This document shows positions 12,058 to 23,800 of a stretch of DNA of 64,000 bases, piece by piece. Within the stretch, counting starts at the first letter, position 1; each line of letters begins with the position of its first letter. Both the position numbers and the translations under genes were made by a program. Under the pieces are notes generated by a model. That model did not search any database and was not told the origin of the DNA. It saw only the letters and a program-made list of their open reading frames with translations. The stretch covers positions 5,270,001 to 5,334,000 of the forward strand of contig CM044880.1 in assembly GCA_024500155.1 (NCBI GenBank), in the 5' to 3' direction. This DNA is from Chenopodium formosanum. Lineage: Eukaryota; Streptophyta; Magnoliopsida; Caryophyllales; Amaranthaceae.

Positions 12058-13694
12058 AATAATGTAAAAGCGCAAAATAAAGAATCACTTCCAGTTAGAT
12101 CAGACCACTATGAGCCTCAATGAAGCAAGATCTTCCCCTTGTCAAATTGATACATTTAATGCATTAATGAAGAGAGTAAAACTTGAATTTGGACTAATAT
12201 AATTTTTAACATTGAAAAATTAAAGAGTGTACAACTAACAAATATATTCAGTGGTATACTCCACCTACAAGTATTATTAATTGGTTTTTGTAATAAGCAG
12301 CATAAGTATTACTCAGTATATTTTTATGTGATAATGTGGTCATAATCTCCTCCAACGTGGATTATTGTTGCAAATTCTAACTTGATATGACTAGTTAATG
12401 CAATACTTGCTTAATATGAGTATGTAGTTGAGACATTCCACTTCAAAAGAATAAATTCATTGAATACAATACGCCTATTATTCATTCAAGGTTAGTTATT
12501 AATGTTTGATATTTCTAGTTTACCCATTTAATAAATCTTAGGGCTACATATACTCATTTCTTTTCTATTTTTGTAGCATATTTGTATACCCCAAATTCCA
12601 CTAATTATTCCTATTTATGTGAATATATTTATTTTTTTTAAAAAAAAAATTCTGTCTACTCTGTACATTTAAAATGACAAATCTAAGATTTTGAAAACAA
12701 GGTGTCAATATTATATTATATGCTCATTTTGTCACGGGGTGGAAATACTGGCAAGTTAGTGAATATTTACCACTTTGTACGTAGTAAATCGATGATTATT
12801 AAGATCCGTTAAAGATATTTTTATTTTTTATCAAGGTTAAAAAAACGAAAATCAGAACACTAGCTCTATTCACAAGGAAAAACTGATACTTAAACTACTC
12901 CATTATTGGCATTATAGAAGGTAAAAGACAAGATGAAATGACGAATTTTCCTGTTAATTTAACGACGGATTAGCTGGAAAACAAAAGTGTTTTAAGTATT
13001 TTTTATTTTGGGCTTAGGTTACGAACCCTACCTAGCTGCAATAGGCCCAATAGAAAAGACTGGCTCAACTAGGCAACTACCCCTTCGGTCTAATGGCCTT
13101 TGTCCATCAGTGCGTCTACTTGCTAAGAATTCGTTTGGCATCGTTTTCAACATTTGGCAATTAAACACTTTTTTTAAAAAAATGTTGACTGGACACGTCA
13201 CACATATATTAATGTAAAACTTTTACTCATATAACATTTTTAATTATCATGAATGGAAACAATTCTAATTAGACTTCATAATATGACTATTTTTTATTAA
13301 GTATAAATCAATGTGGGTTAAAGTCAAGTATATGAATATTGGCAAATTGCATCCTTAAGAATTGTATACAACACTAGCCTTAATATATATTAGACCATCA
13401 TATCCAATAATAAGAATTATAAGATAATCAAGAAAAAGCAAGCCGGTTGACACAAATTCATTGCATGTCACAACACACATAAGTACGAGTGTATTTTAAA
13501 TATATATTAGGAAAAAAAAAAACATGTATAGTACGTAACTTACATGTATTTAATTTGTAGGTAGAGAACATTTATAGAATAATTGTGCCCTAACTAGCTG
13601 GCTAACTTATTAATGTTTATTTTATGGAAGCAAAACATCCTGCTTATAAGCCACTAAGGTTATTAGTATGCTGCATGGCCTACATACTTATGGA

Positions 13695-14514
13695 TTAGAG
13701 TCCATTAGATGCTCCAGGAATGAGTTTGTGACCAGGCTTTGTAATAGGTGGACTTGATGTCTCGAATGATCCATAGTCATGGGTACTTAGCATCCTTTCT
13801 TGAACTATGGTTACTTCTACATTTTTTTCTTCCGCCAATGGTATTTCCTACACGTCCAACCAAACATTAATTACGTACGATGGATAATATATATATGGCT
13901 TAGGAACAAAAAAAATATCTATGACTTATCTTTATATAATTGTTTAAAGATCAGATAATATAAGACGGTCCTAAATATGTTTTTAACATTTTTTTTATAC
14001 TCTCTACATCTCTAATTAATTAAGTCATATGACATGCATATTATTTATTTAATTTGGATATAGAAATCGATATTTAATTTGTTTTGATATCTTAGATTTG
14101 ATGTTACGATTGTATGTTGAATTGGCTAGTATAGTTTACCTCAAAGGCTCCAAGGCCTCCAGCAAAATCCTCAGCATAGCTTTTAGTCAAGGACTTGGAA
14201 TAACGACCTACGTACATACAAATTAAAAGGCAACTATAAGTTGTTAGTCAAGAACTTGCGAGGTTTACTCAAAATAAGATTATTTTAGAACTAATTCATC
14301 ATGGCCAGGCCTGTATGGTACAGCCATGGCCAAAATATTCCTGCCCATTTTGGCTTAGATGGTCACATTTTCGTGATGAAAAAAGTCGGTCCAATTGTCC
14401 GAACACTAATGAATTACATCAGAATGGTACTTTACCTGCATATGTAGTTGATATAAGTAATGCAGAAATGATGAGGAAAAGAAGGCTGAGTTTTCTGGTT
14501 GGCAAGAAAACCAT
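13695..14514 (-). CDS. CIF-like secreted peptide precursor, divergent copy A
   Basis: Three exons on the minus strand: 14514-14436, 14207-14140 and 13847-13695, encoding 99 aa with conserved GT-AG junctions. Residues 1-26 form a signal peptide (MVFLPTRKLS, a hydrophobic stretch of Leu/Ile, ending TTYA). The acidic middle is followed by THDYG, and the last 27 residues begin DYGSFETSS and contain GHKLIP. CASPARIAN STRIP INTEGRITY FACTOR precursors end in a tyrosine-sulfated 21-residue peptide starting DYG and ending KLIPN that activates SGN3/GSO1-class receptor kinases at the endodermal barrier. Here the RPPF block reads KPGH, and the peptide continues past KLIP as GASNGL. It lies in tandem with the gene at 15642-16910 and shares its exon structure, 3' flank and intron phases. 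It may encode a modified ligand or be decaying, although the frame is intact. Confidence 0.8.
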
Positions 14515-14616
14515 GTTGAAGTCTCTTTTTTATAAGTTTTATCCTTTTTGTTCAAGGGATGCACAAGAAATTAAATGGTATGATTTTTTTTTTTAAATAA
14601 TAAAAAAAATTGTATA

Positions 14617-14669
14617 TATAAGAGATTAATTTAGGTTGTTCTCAATATAAGAGATTAATTTAGGTTGTT
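14617..14669. repeat. Short tandem repeat upstream of CIF-like copy A
   Basis: ATAAGAGATTAATTTAGGTTGTT occurs twice, at about 14619-14641 and 14647-14669, separated by CTCAA. It lies about 100 bp upstream of the copy A start codon on the minus strand, so it may fall in its promoter. No known element was recognised. Confidence 0.5.
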
Positions 14670-15641
14670 TTTAATATATGAGAAGGTGAGAATAAATAGG
14701 AGAAATGAAGGATATCTATTCATTTGTTAATTGTAACATTATATTCATAGAATGTAATTATATTTATTGTACACTAATAAGATTCAAAAAGTGCCATTTT
14801 TTCTTGAGCGTAAAGCGTAATTATAGTGAGTGTCCATGCTTCTAATCAACATTTAGGGATCAATGAAGTTAATGGATAGAATTTTAATAGTGAGATTAAA
14901 CTACTACAGTATTACATTATACCTAGTAGAAGATCAATATTAGTATGCATTTTAATTTGCATGTCATGGATTCATGTGAATTATTGGTTATCAATCTTTG
15001 CATTTCTTTTTCTTTGGTGACAAACTGACAATCATAAATTTATAATGTGAGAACCATAAATTTATTTTTTACACGTTTTAATTTCAAAATAATAATACAT
15101 AAATGGTTAATGGTGTAATATGGTTGGCAATTTAAGCCATAAACCACATTAAAATGTTTTTTTTTTTTTTTTTTGTGCTTCAATTTTGTTTGTAATAACT
15201 TTTCTAAACCTCAAGCCGGTTTGCATCATAAAATTTGAAACACACTAAATTTCTAGAAAACGATCCGGTTTTCAGTTCGGACTGCACTCTAACAACGCTG
15301 CGAGCAACAAATGTAAGATGTTTTAGGGAAAAAAAAAAAAACTATAGCTTAACATGAAAAATTCACTATATATATGTCACAAAACATATAGGAGTATATG
15401 ATATAATACTATAGGAAAATAAAAAAAACTTATATAGTATATACACAAACATATATTTGTAGATTTGTAGGTAGAGAACATATATAGTGTCCCTTAGCTA
15501 GCTGGCTAACTTAGCTTATAGTTTTATTTAATTAAAGCAAAATTAAACATCCTTCTAAGCCACTTAGATAATTAGCATGCATGCTGAATATCTAAGATGG
15601 CCTACTTAATTAATTAATTAATTAAAACATGTTTTAATTAA

Positions 15642-16910
15642 TTAATTAGGAATGAGTTTGTGACGAGGCCTTCGAAAAGATGGTGATGGATCGTATCTTC
15701 CATAATCATGTGTGTTCATATGCCTTAACATCCTCTCATGGATGACGGTGATCTCTTCATTATCATCTCCCTTCAATGGCATTTCCTGCATATTCAAGCA
15801 AATAATTAATTAAGCATCAATAATTATGAATGGATTACGAACTATAAAGTTAATTAATTTTAGCCTTCAACTGTTAGTGGACCAACTCAACCAAAAGATT
15901 AAGCGGATGGTTGAGGCCCAGGAATATGTTTTATACTCTATCATCAACCAAAGGCAGATTAAAATTAATTTAATTGTATTCTAGTATGTCATATTTCTAT
16001 TTTTAGGTCATCTCATAATAATTTTGCAAGTTAAACTTTGAAACTTTTCTCGATATGATTTATAACATGCATAGATTTAGCTAAGAATACCAAAGAAAGT
16101 CTACGGAGTACATTATCGTATGGACTGTATGATGATGGAGCCGTAAAAGTTTAAATAGCGAGTGATAAATATGAATATAATCAAAATAAAAGAGAGAAGT
16201 GAGCTTATTATTTCTTACTAATTTGAGTCAAGATCATTCAAAAGAATTGTGGTCTTTAATTAGGAATAGTATTAGGATATTGTAACAAAAACAATAATAT
16301 TGTTTCTCTAAAACTTAAATTTGCCTCGACTCACTAAATTTTATACTTCGTATATGAGAGTGAATCACTCAACTTAGCTTATTTGCATGCAACCTAAGAT
16401 CACTTCTCTTCAAGTATATAATTTGTCATAAATTCCTATGTTTTTTCATTTTAGACATGACACAACGTTAATGTAGATTAATAAAGAGGTTTCATTTTTA
16501 ATAATAGTCTAATGTCTAATGAATAGTTTACCTCATAGGCTCCAACAAATTCCTCAGCTGAGCTTTCAGTCAAGAACTTGGATTGACGACCTACAAATTA
16601 AAAACCAACGAACTTATATTAAGCTATTAATCATGAAAGGTTCACTTAGCTTGTTTTCAATATAAATGTATAACTAATTATCATCATGGCTGGCCGTGCC
16701 AAGGTGCACGGCCGTGTGCCAAAAAAAAAAAAAGAGAAAACTTGCTCATTTCAACTAGGCTGGTTGCAGCTCCGGGCTGAAAAACTCAGCCCAAACCCGA
16801 AGAAATCATGCCATGGTACAACATTAATTACCTGCATATGAAGTTGATATAAGTAGAGCAGAAATAATGAGGAAAAGAAAGCTGAGTTTTCTTAGTGGCA
16901 AAAAACCCAT
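15642..16910 (-). CDS. CIF-like secreted peptide precursor, copy B
   Basis: Three exons on the minus strand: 16910-16832, 16590-16532 and 15785-15642, encoding 93 aa. Residues 1-26 are a signal peptide (MGFLPLRKLS, hydrophobic core, ending TSYA). Residues 27-72 form a variable, acidic propeptide. The C-terminal 21 residues (73-93) start DYGRYDPSPSF and end HKLIPN, the exact length and framework of CASPARIAN STRIP INTEGRITY FACTOR peptides: the Asp-Tyr sulfation site, the Pro-Ser-Pro segment, a central Arg-Pro and a terminal KLIPN. In the family the residues before KLIPN are normally Pro-Pro-Phe; here they are Pro-Arg-His. Family members act as secreted, tyrosine-sulfated ligands of SGN3/GSO receptor kinases. 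The tandem copy lies 1.1 kb downstream. A related DYxxP peptide family (RGF, PSY) was considered, but the KLIPN terminus is CIF-specific. Confidence 0.87.
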
Positions 16911-16959
16911 GTTCAAGCAACTCTTTCTCTCTCTCTATAATTCTCTAATATTTGGTCTT

Positions 16960-19900
16960 TCTTTTATTCAAGGGAAGTACAAGAAATGGTGGCTTCTTGT
17001 TAGTATGATGCAAAAGACATAAACTTTACTTTGAAGTGGTATTTCAAGCTAGATAAAGTAAGATAACAGAATGATTAATTATATTAATAATTAAGCAAAA
17101 GAATTTATTTTAATATAATTTGTATGTTAGCCTTTTAGTTTAAAATTTTTGAAAATAATAAAGCCTAAAGGGAATAGCAGACCACTTTCCTTTTGTTGGG
17201 GCAAGAAGTCTAAGTAGTTAGTGGATTAAATAGGGTTTTTTAGATTGTCAATATTGTTATGCCAAGGAGAAGAATATTTGTGTACCACTTTTAATGTACC
17301 TAATATAATTCCTTCAAATGATTTACTAGTCATTACTTTTGCATTTTGACTTTTTATATAATATTATTCTAAGATTATCATCTTCCAAGTTCTTATCATG
17401 AATAGGGAAATGTGCAGATATGTTGTGTGACCAACTTTGGAAAAAATTATATTATTTGATTAAAAATAATATTCATAAACATTGGCTACATAAGACAAGT
17501 AAAATGAGACGAGTTGAGGTAGTGCTTAGTAATTAATAAATATTAAAGTCATTCAAGACACTTAAAGTGATCCTCAAATTTCATCAAGTAGTAAGAGTAT
17601 AAATTAAATGCATTGCATGCATGTAGAAATATTGTGGGAATGTGGGATAATTTTTTCATTACATAGGGTGACTTATACTTCTACATAATTTAAGGCAAAA
17701 TTATAACTAGTTAAAACCTTATCGTTTAATTTTTTCTATGAAAGAAAGATGCATAAACCCCTTGAAGTTCAATACTTCAAATATGTTTACACAAATAAAG
17801 ATATCGATATTTTTTTAATTTTTTTTTTTGACAAAGGATATTTCATTAATAATTCTTATTGTAAATATCCTACATGCATAAGACATATGAGTATACAATT
17901 TGCGTGTACTACATAGAGTATTATGTATTTCCTTGGTCTCAAATTCATCTTTCGGTTTAGTTTTCTCTCTAAAAATAAAAAATAAAAAAATAATAATAAA
18001 AAAAACATTAATTGCACCATAAAAAGCTTCCAATTCAAAGATATTATTATGTGATGAGTGCAATAATTATTGGACTATGTAGGATAATGTAACATTGCTT
18101 GCTAGCTGTGTTAGTTTTCCTTAAATAATTTGTGTTACTAATATAGTGTGACTTTGTAATTGTAACCAATCATAGTTGCAACTTTACCTATTTGGCTACG
18201 TACCTGGTCCACTGGCAATGGAGATCCTAGTTGGAGGTTTGACTTTGAGCTGACTCATGTTAGAATGCTTTCCCATTTTCGATGACTTGTGTAGTCTTTA
18301 ACTAACCTACATGATATCGACACTTACAATACTTATATACTAAATTCAACACCAATTAGTAGAAGTTTGAATTAAGTTGTTTATCTTTTTAAATTTTAGT
18401 TATTTTTGGTGGGAATGTGAGGAAGAAAGCTCTCTTAATTTTTTAATTTATTTTTTTTATTGAATACATACTATACTGAAATATAAAGAAAAAAATTATT
18501 CCGTAATTCGATGTACTCATTTGATTATAGCAATATAATTATTGCGTACAAGAATGAATATAACTATGTTCTAAATTAGTAAAGAATAAAGTATATAAAT
18601 ATGACAGGTGACTAGTACGTCTAGTGGCATTCGATAACTAAATTTAGACAAAAGAATATAACATACAAAGTAAACAAATTTACGCCTAAGAAGCATAGCT
18701 ATTAGGGGATTGATACAAATATCAGTAAATCTCAATCACTATCATTTTCTATATAGAGAGAGCCCTTTTTTAAAGGATTACTACCTAACAAATTACTAGA
18801 CTAAGATATTTGATTTTGTCTTTGATTAAGATTAATAGGTAATTAATTAATAGATGACTAGTGTTTCCAATAATACTTAACGACAAAAGAACCCACCAAA
18901 TACCACACATTTGATAAGACATTGGTGGAGAATAAAGAGGAGCCACTAAAAGCTATCTTAATCTAGTTTTATTGATTATTTAGGGTTCTCTTTCTTGGGC
19001 AATCAAATTGAAGATAATTTTCCTAATTATTTCTTTAAGTTGGCTAAAGAGGCATTATCTTCTTAAGGATCACAAAAGTACTTTTAATTGCTTGTTTTAA
19101 TCCTTAGAATTTGACACTTTGATTGTGCCTTTTGTAATCATGGCTTACGTCTATAATCACCTTCAATGGCCGTACCACGAACTAGCGGCTGCATGCCTGC
19201 TTTTTCGCAACATAGTATGGTAATTTAATTGATCATACTATCATAGTATGCTAATGAGCTAGTGTTGGATGAGAACGAATTATAAGGGTGTTACCAAAAA
19301 AATAAATAAATAAGTTGTACATGGGCGAGGCCAAGGAAACCCCTTTGATACATTTTGTATGTTATAAAATAGAACGCGTATTGCTAACAAATTGATAAAT
19401 GACTTGCAATTTTGTTATTTTGGCAATTCATTATGAATAGAAAAGAGAGGAAACTAATGCTAGAAAATGTCCATTGATAATTTGATATGTACTTCGTGTA
19501 AGTTACATAAGTTAGAAAATATTGTCTCAAACTTTTTGTCAACTTAATTATATGATGTAAAGTTATTCTATTTCTTCTTCCTTGCAATTCTTACCAAGCA
19601 TGTTACTGTGAAAATTTTGGAGTAACTGAAATAATGTGACATTTCTTAGATTGTCCCGAGAATAGAAAAAGGTTGGTTATGTACTTAATTAGATCAATCA
19701 ATTATTAATAAAAATATATACTTTTGAATTTACACAAAAAGGTGTAAAACAAAAAAACAGATTACATGTATAATGTGTAAAACAGATGTTGATAATCCCA
19801 ATGGTTAAATTCGTTCGTATTATTCTTTCTTCACTGCAAAGAAAAATAATATCTATCAATCTTTGGGAAAATCAAAAATAAAATTGTCACAGTTTATCAT

Positions 19901-20850
19901 ATTTATAAATTACAACACATGAAGACTCCGTGATTTAATAGATAATGTAGAGGTCAACTAATTTGATTGATAAATATTTTAAAACAAGCAAAATGTAAAA
20001 CGTTCCACATTTCTTTTAGCACAAGTGTCAAATTTACAATGCTATTTTTTAAATATCAATGTTTTATAATAAATAATAAAAGGAAAATGCTATACATAGC
20101 CCTTAGGGCTACATATAAGCATTTAATTTACTCTTGAAAATTGTTAAAAATTTAGAAATTCATGACAAAAATACACTAATTACACTGATTTGCGCGTGAT
20201 AATAAAATAATAGTAATTATAATTACAATAAATCCTGTCAAAAAAAAAAAAAAAAAAAGAAAAAAGAAAGAAGCCTAGTTTGACCTTCAGGCAACAGGTT
20301 TAGCAGATCCCTGCTAAGTGCTAACTCCAACCAACTACAATGTTGACTTCAGGCTTCTTTACTTTGTCCAATAAAAAGTTGAAGAATGACAAGATGAACC
20401 ATATGCAAATAGTTTCAAAAGATGCCAATATGGTCACTATAATTTACTAACTTAATGCACTATTTGTCTTTAGTGCATTAAGTCACAAAGAAATAAAATT
20501 ACTTGTATATGATATGCAAGTTTGGAGGAGGGGGGAGGATTTAACAAGAGAACAAATTACTTTCATCCATGCCATAAAGATAGACCAAACCAACTCCGAC
20601 AACGGCGATTAGCAACGAGCAAATCACATATTAAGCAAAACCATCTCATATCAAAGCATTTCATCCGCTAATGCAAGAGTTATAAGGTGATAATGAACAC
20701 CAGATTGTAGGCAAATAATTTACAATACAACAATAGTAAAAAATCAAGTCTACTGGTTTGTGTACAGCAACTAGGTTGAGTTAAATAATTGAATAGCACA
20801 TAATCGATATGCTAAATACATACACAACAAACAGGAAGTGTTGATTGAGA
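16960..20850. other. Gene-poor AT-rich stretch
   Basis: Apart from the possible orphan exon at 18204-18276, no gene was recognised. Around 20086-20122 is an imperfect hairpin (ATGCTATACATAGCCC against GGGCTACATATAAGCAT), probably a MITE end; a related GGGCTACATATA occurs near 12541. A homopurine tract lies at about 20240-20272. The last part is the 3' flank of the DnaJ gene. Confidence 0.45.
18204..18276 (-). pseudogene. Possible orphan first exon
   Basis: On the minus strand an ATG at 18276 opens MGKHSNMSQLKVKPPTR, which runs 73 nt to CCAG at 18204, followed by a strong GTACGT donor. A TATA-like GTATATAAGTA lies about 70 bp upstream. No continuation exon was found downstream between 18.2 and 17.0 kb. 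The peptide has no signal sequence and no family was recognised. It could be the first exon of an undetected gene, a gene relic or chance. Confidence 0.22.
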
Positions 20851-20858
20851 TTCAAAAT

Positions 20859-23800
20859 TCAAGATTGATTTGACCCTGATGTGTTTGCTTGGGGGGGCAC
20901 TTCACTCCGGAGACTGTTCTCTCTCTTGTAAGGAGCCTTTGCACCCTGAAACAAAGCAAGATTTTGGGAATTTGTTCATGAACCTAATTCTGGAAGCGTT
21001 TTGACTCAAATGAGAAAACCCACAATAACCACCAACTCATAAGAACTCACGTTTGTATCTACACGGAATAGTAAACTACACATTCTAATCTCAAAAGGTT
21101 TGCCTAATTTCTGTGTAGAATGAATTTCTTCAAAATGCCTGGATCAAGCATATGAAAAATGAGAATAAGGTTGGATTTTTCAGGCAATCTCAGTCATTCG
21201 AATAGGAACCTAGATAATTTTTCTCTACAATGGTGCCAGATTTCAATTGGTGAATAATGAAGATGGTCAACATCCACAATTACAACCTAACTTTTTAAAC
21301 ATGCTGAAAACAGCTCATACTTAGCTTTCTAAAGTCCTGTAGTACTTTAATAACCTTACATAATTCATTTTGAAAACCTTGCTCCTAATAATTATAGGAG
21401 AATTTTATCAACATCTTGATTCCCAATGCTTGGATATACCTAGGATACTTAAGGCTGGTTGTTCAGTGGAATTTGTAATCTTGACAATCTTGCTTTTATG
21501 CTTTAGTAACAAGGGTAAGCCCTCATGAATGATTAACAATAGCATAATTATTACAGCCCTAAAACATGATAGAATAACTACCACTGCCTAATATGGATCC
21601 CACAGGGAAAAAGTAGGGAAGATCTAGATGAAAGCAACCTTACCCAGAAACCCCAAACCAGTAAAACCGCAAAAACATACACAACACATATATACAACAC
21701 ATATAACCAGAAAATAGATCCAGATTTTTGACAAGATTGATCACACTAAACTTACTTGAAAAATTGTTCCCAGTTTCTTCAATGCCTTAGCACGCAACTT
21801 GAGAACATCCTTTGAAACAGTAGTATCCCTTAGAACCTACGATGAACAAAGAATATATACAAATCAGTTTTCATCGAAGCAACAACTTCACTAATTTTGG
21901 TCCAAATTTCTTTCATGTACCAATTTAAACCAAAATTTCAAGTAATGTCAACCAACAAAAATTTAAATGCTATGGGAAAGCAAATATCTTTAACAGTATT
22001 GCAAGAAATATGGCAACCTCTTATGACAGCCTAAAATGGAAAAGCAACGTTTTTTAATATCAAGTCGGAAAGAGCATATCATACTAGTGTAATTTCAAGC
22101 ATTAAAGAAAGATTTATACACCCATGTAAATTAGACACAAGTTCACTTCAGAAGTTTAACCCAAATTTTTAACTGGTAAGAATATATGATGAAGCTTTCA
22201 CAGGACCCATACTACTGGTTTTAATTTCACAAAAAATCACATATGCACCAAAATGAACACATGAGACCATATGTTTGGTTATTCCCTTTCAAAAGATATA
22301 AAGCTTCACTCTGAATACTTATCACAGATGCAAGTTATCATCTCAGAATGCACCAAAAAATGCTCCGTAACCTTGGCATTAGTAATATAATTATACTCAC
22401 TGCTTGGCAGACACGTGACAAGGTTGTCTCTATATCAATAACATTGAGCTGCCAAAGGGAATTAAGCATGGCATCTTTCTTCTCTTCCATGGCTTTCATC
22501 ATATTCTCTTCCTTATTTTCTCCTTGACTCAGTCGCTTCAAATCTTCTTGTATTTGAATTAATGACACAGCTCCTACATACCAAAAGTGTGAAGTTATAA
22601 TTGGAATTTGGGTGTTAAGGTCTTAGAACTCAGAAGATTACAAACTCCCTATAAATCTTGCCTACAAATAATAAAACCATTCTTACCTGAAGCTGCCATC
22701 ACCTGTGACTTTATCTGGTGTCCTTTGTCCCGAACCCATTCTGCTATATAGGGTACTTTAAAGAACTTTTTATCCTTTCCAATTTCTTTAGCAGCTTGTC
22801 TTGTATATATATAACCAATTGTGTGTAGCATGGCCTCACCAAACACTGTAAACAGAGATCGAAAATTACAAAACTACATATATAAATAGATTAGCACAAT
22901 TAGTTTTAAGCAAGCAAGAACAGACTCTACTTTAAGTTATCAATCCATATTATTAAGATGATCTTAGCAATCAAAAAATAGTAATAAAAAAAAGGTGCAA
23001 TAAATCTTTAATTGTTTAGACCCAACTCGAACCCAATATATGCGTGCCTATGAGAAACAGGAACTTCAAATAGAGGATATATTACACAATACTCCCTTTG
23101 TTCCTTAAAGTTCTTTCTTCTGGTTTAAATTGCTCCTCAAAGTTTTTCTCACTCTTGCAATATCTTTATGCAGTAATTGTCAGTCCCTTTCTACCAAGAA
23201 AAAAAAGGAGGGGGGAACTTGGTTTTACACTCTCTCTTCTTGTATCTAGTAAGTGTTGCTACTGTGAAGAACTTTAGGGAACAGAGTTCAGAATTTGTGA
23301 GTGAAGCTATGCCCGTACATGGAAGAATGGAGTTAACATCTGCTCTCAGCACCAGAATGTGGCCCGAGTCTTCTTACTATACTGGCAGCACTCATCAGCA
23401 ACAATTCCTTTTTCAATATATTCTATTGCATTCACCCAACAAATTCCTGATATCCTTGTGCTTTTACATGTTTTTCTCATCTAAAAAAGATTTCAGTTGA
23501 TAATACAACACCCACAGGGTAACAATTCTATAATCCTTTCACAATATCTTGTTTCACTGTCATAGTGCCACACAGCCTTAAAAGGCTTACGTAGCCACCA
23601 GGGTAAGAAAATTTCCTACACCACCCTGCTCCCCCCTAGAGAACAATGAAAGCTATTGTCTATATATAGATAATACAATATCTCAATCATCAACCACCTA
23701 GTATAAATCCTGACAATGCACAAATGCAGTACAAAGAGTTGAGCAAAACTATCCAAAAATCTGATCTGATAATCTCGGATCTCATATAATGAATATCCAA

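Larger units (their letters stand above)
6935..13650. other. Gene-free AT-rich intergenic region
   Basis: No coding exon or RNA gene was recognised. Separately listed items within it are a Stowaway MITE (7468-7558), LTR-like debris (9357-9600), a degenerate CTGAA MITE (11406-11549) and a SINE (11891-12057). The remainder is AT-rich with homopolymer runs (for example 8056-8078, 9181-9202, 9725-9770 and 10049-10077). Short open frames here have no recognisable features. Confidence 0.5.
13554..16960 (-). repeat. Tandem segmental duplication containing both CIF-like genes
   Basis: The duplication extends beyond the coding exons. The 3' flanks share ATTTGTAGGTAGAGAACAT (near 13554 and 15463), then CTAGCTGGCTAACTTA, then TAAGCCACT and GGCCTAC in the same order. 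The first introns share TCATCATGGC (near 14298 and 16681). The unit is about 1.0 kb for copy A and 1.5 kb for copy B. Confidence 0.75.

Noticed and set aside
7400..13600. A search for a large novel gene system in the 6-kb gene-free block
   Set aside because: Only short random frames, homopolymers and repeat fragments were found; nothing supports a coding system.
14315..14596. A 93-codon plus-strand open frame
   Set aside because: It is antisense to exon 1 of CIF-like copy A, has no recognisable domain, and the minus-strand exon has clear splice and signal-peptide logic.
13695..15785. Assignment of the peptide genes to the RGF/GOLVEN or PSY families (both start with Asp-Tyr)
   Set aside because: The HKLIP/KLIPN ending, the peptide length and the Pro-Ser-Pro spacing match CIF, not the PPxHN or PxHDP endings of the others.
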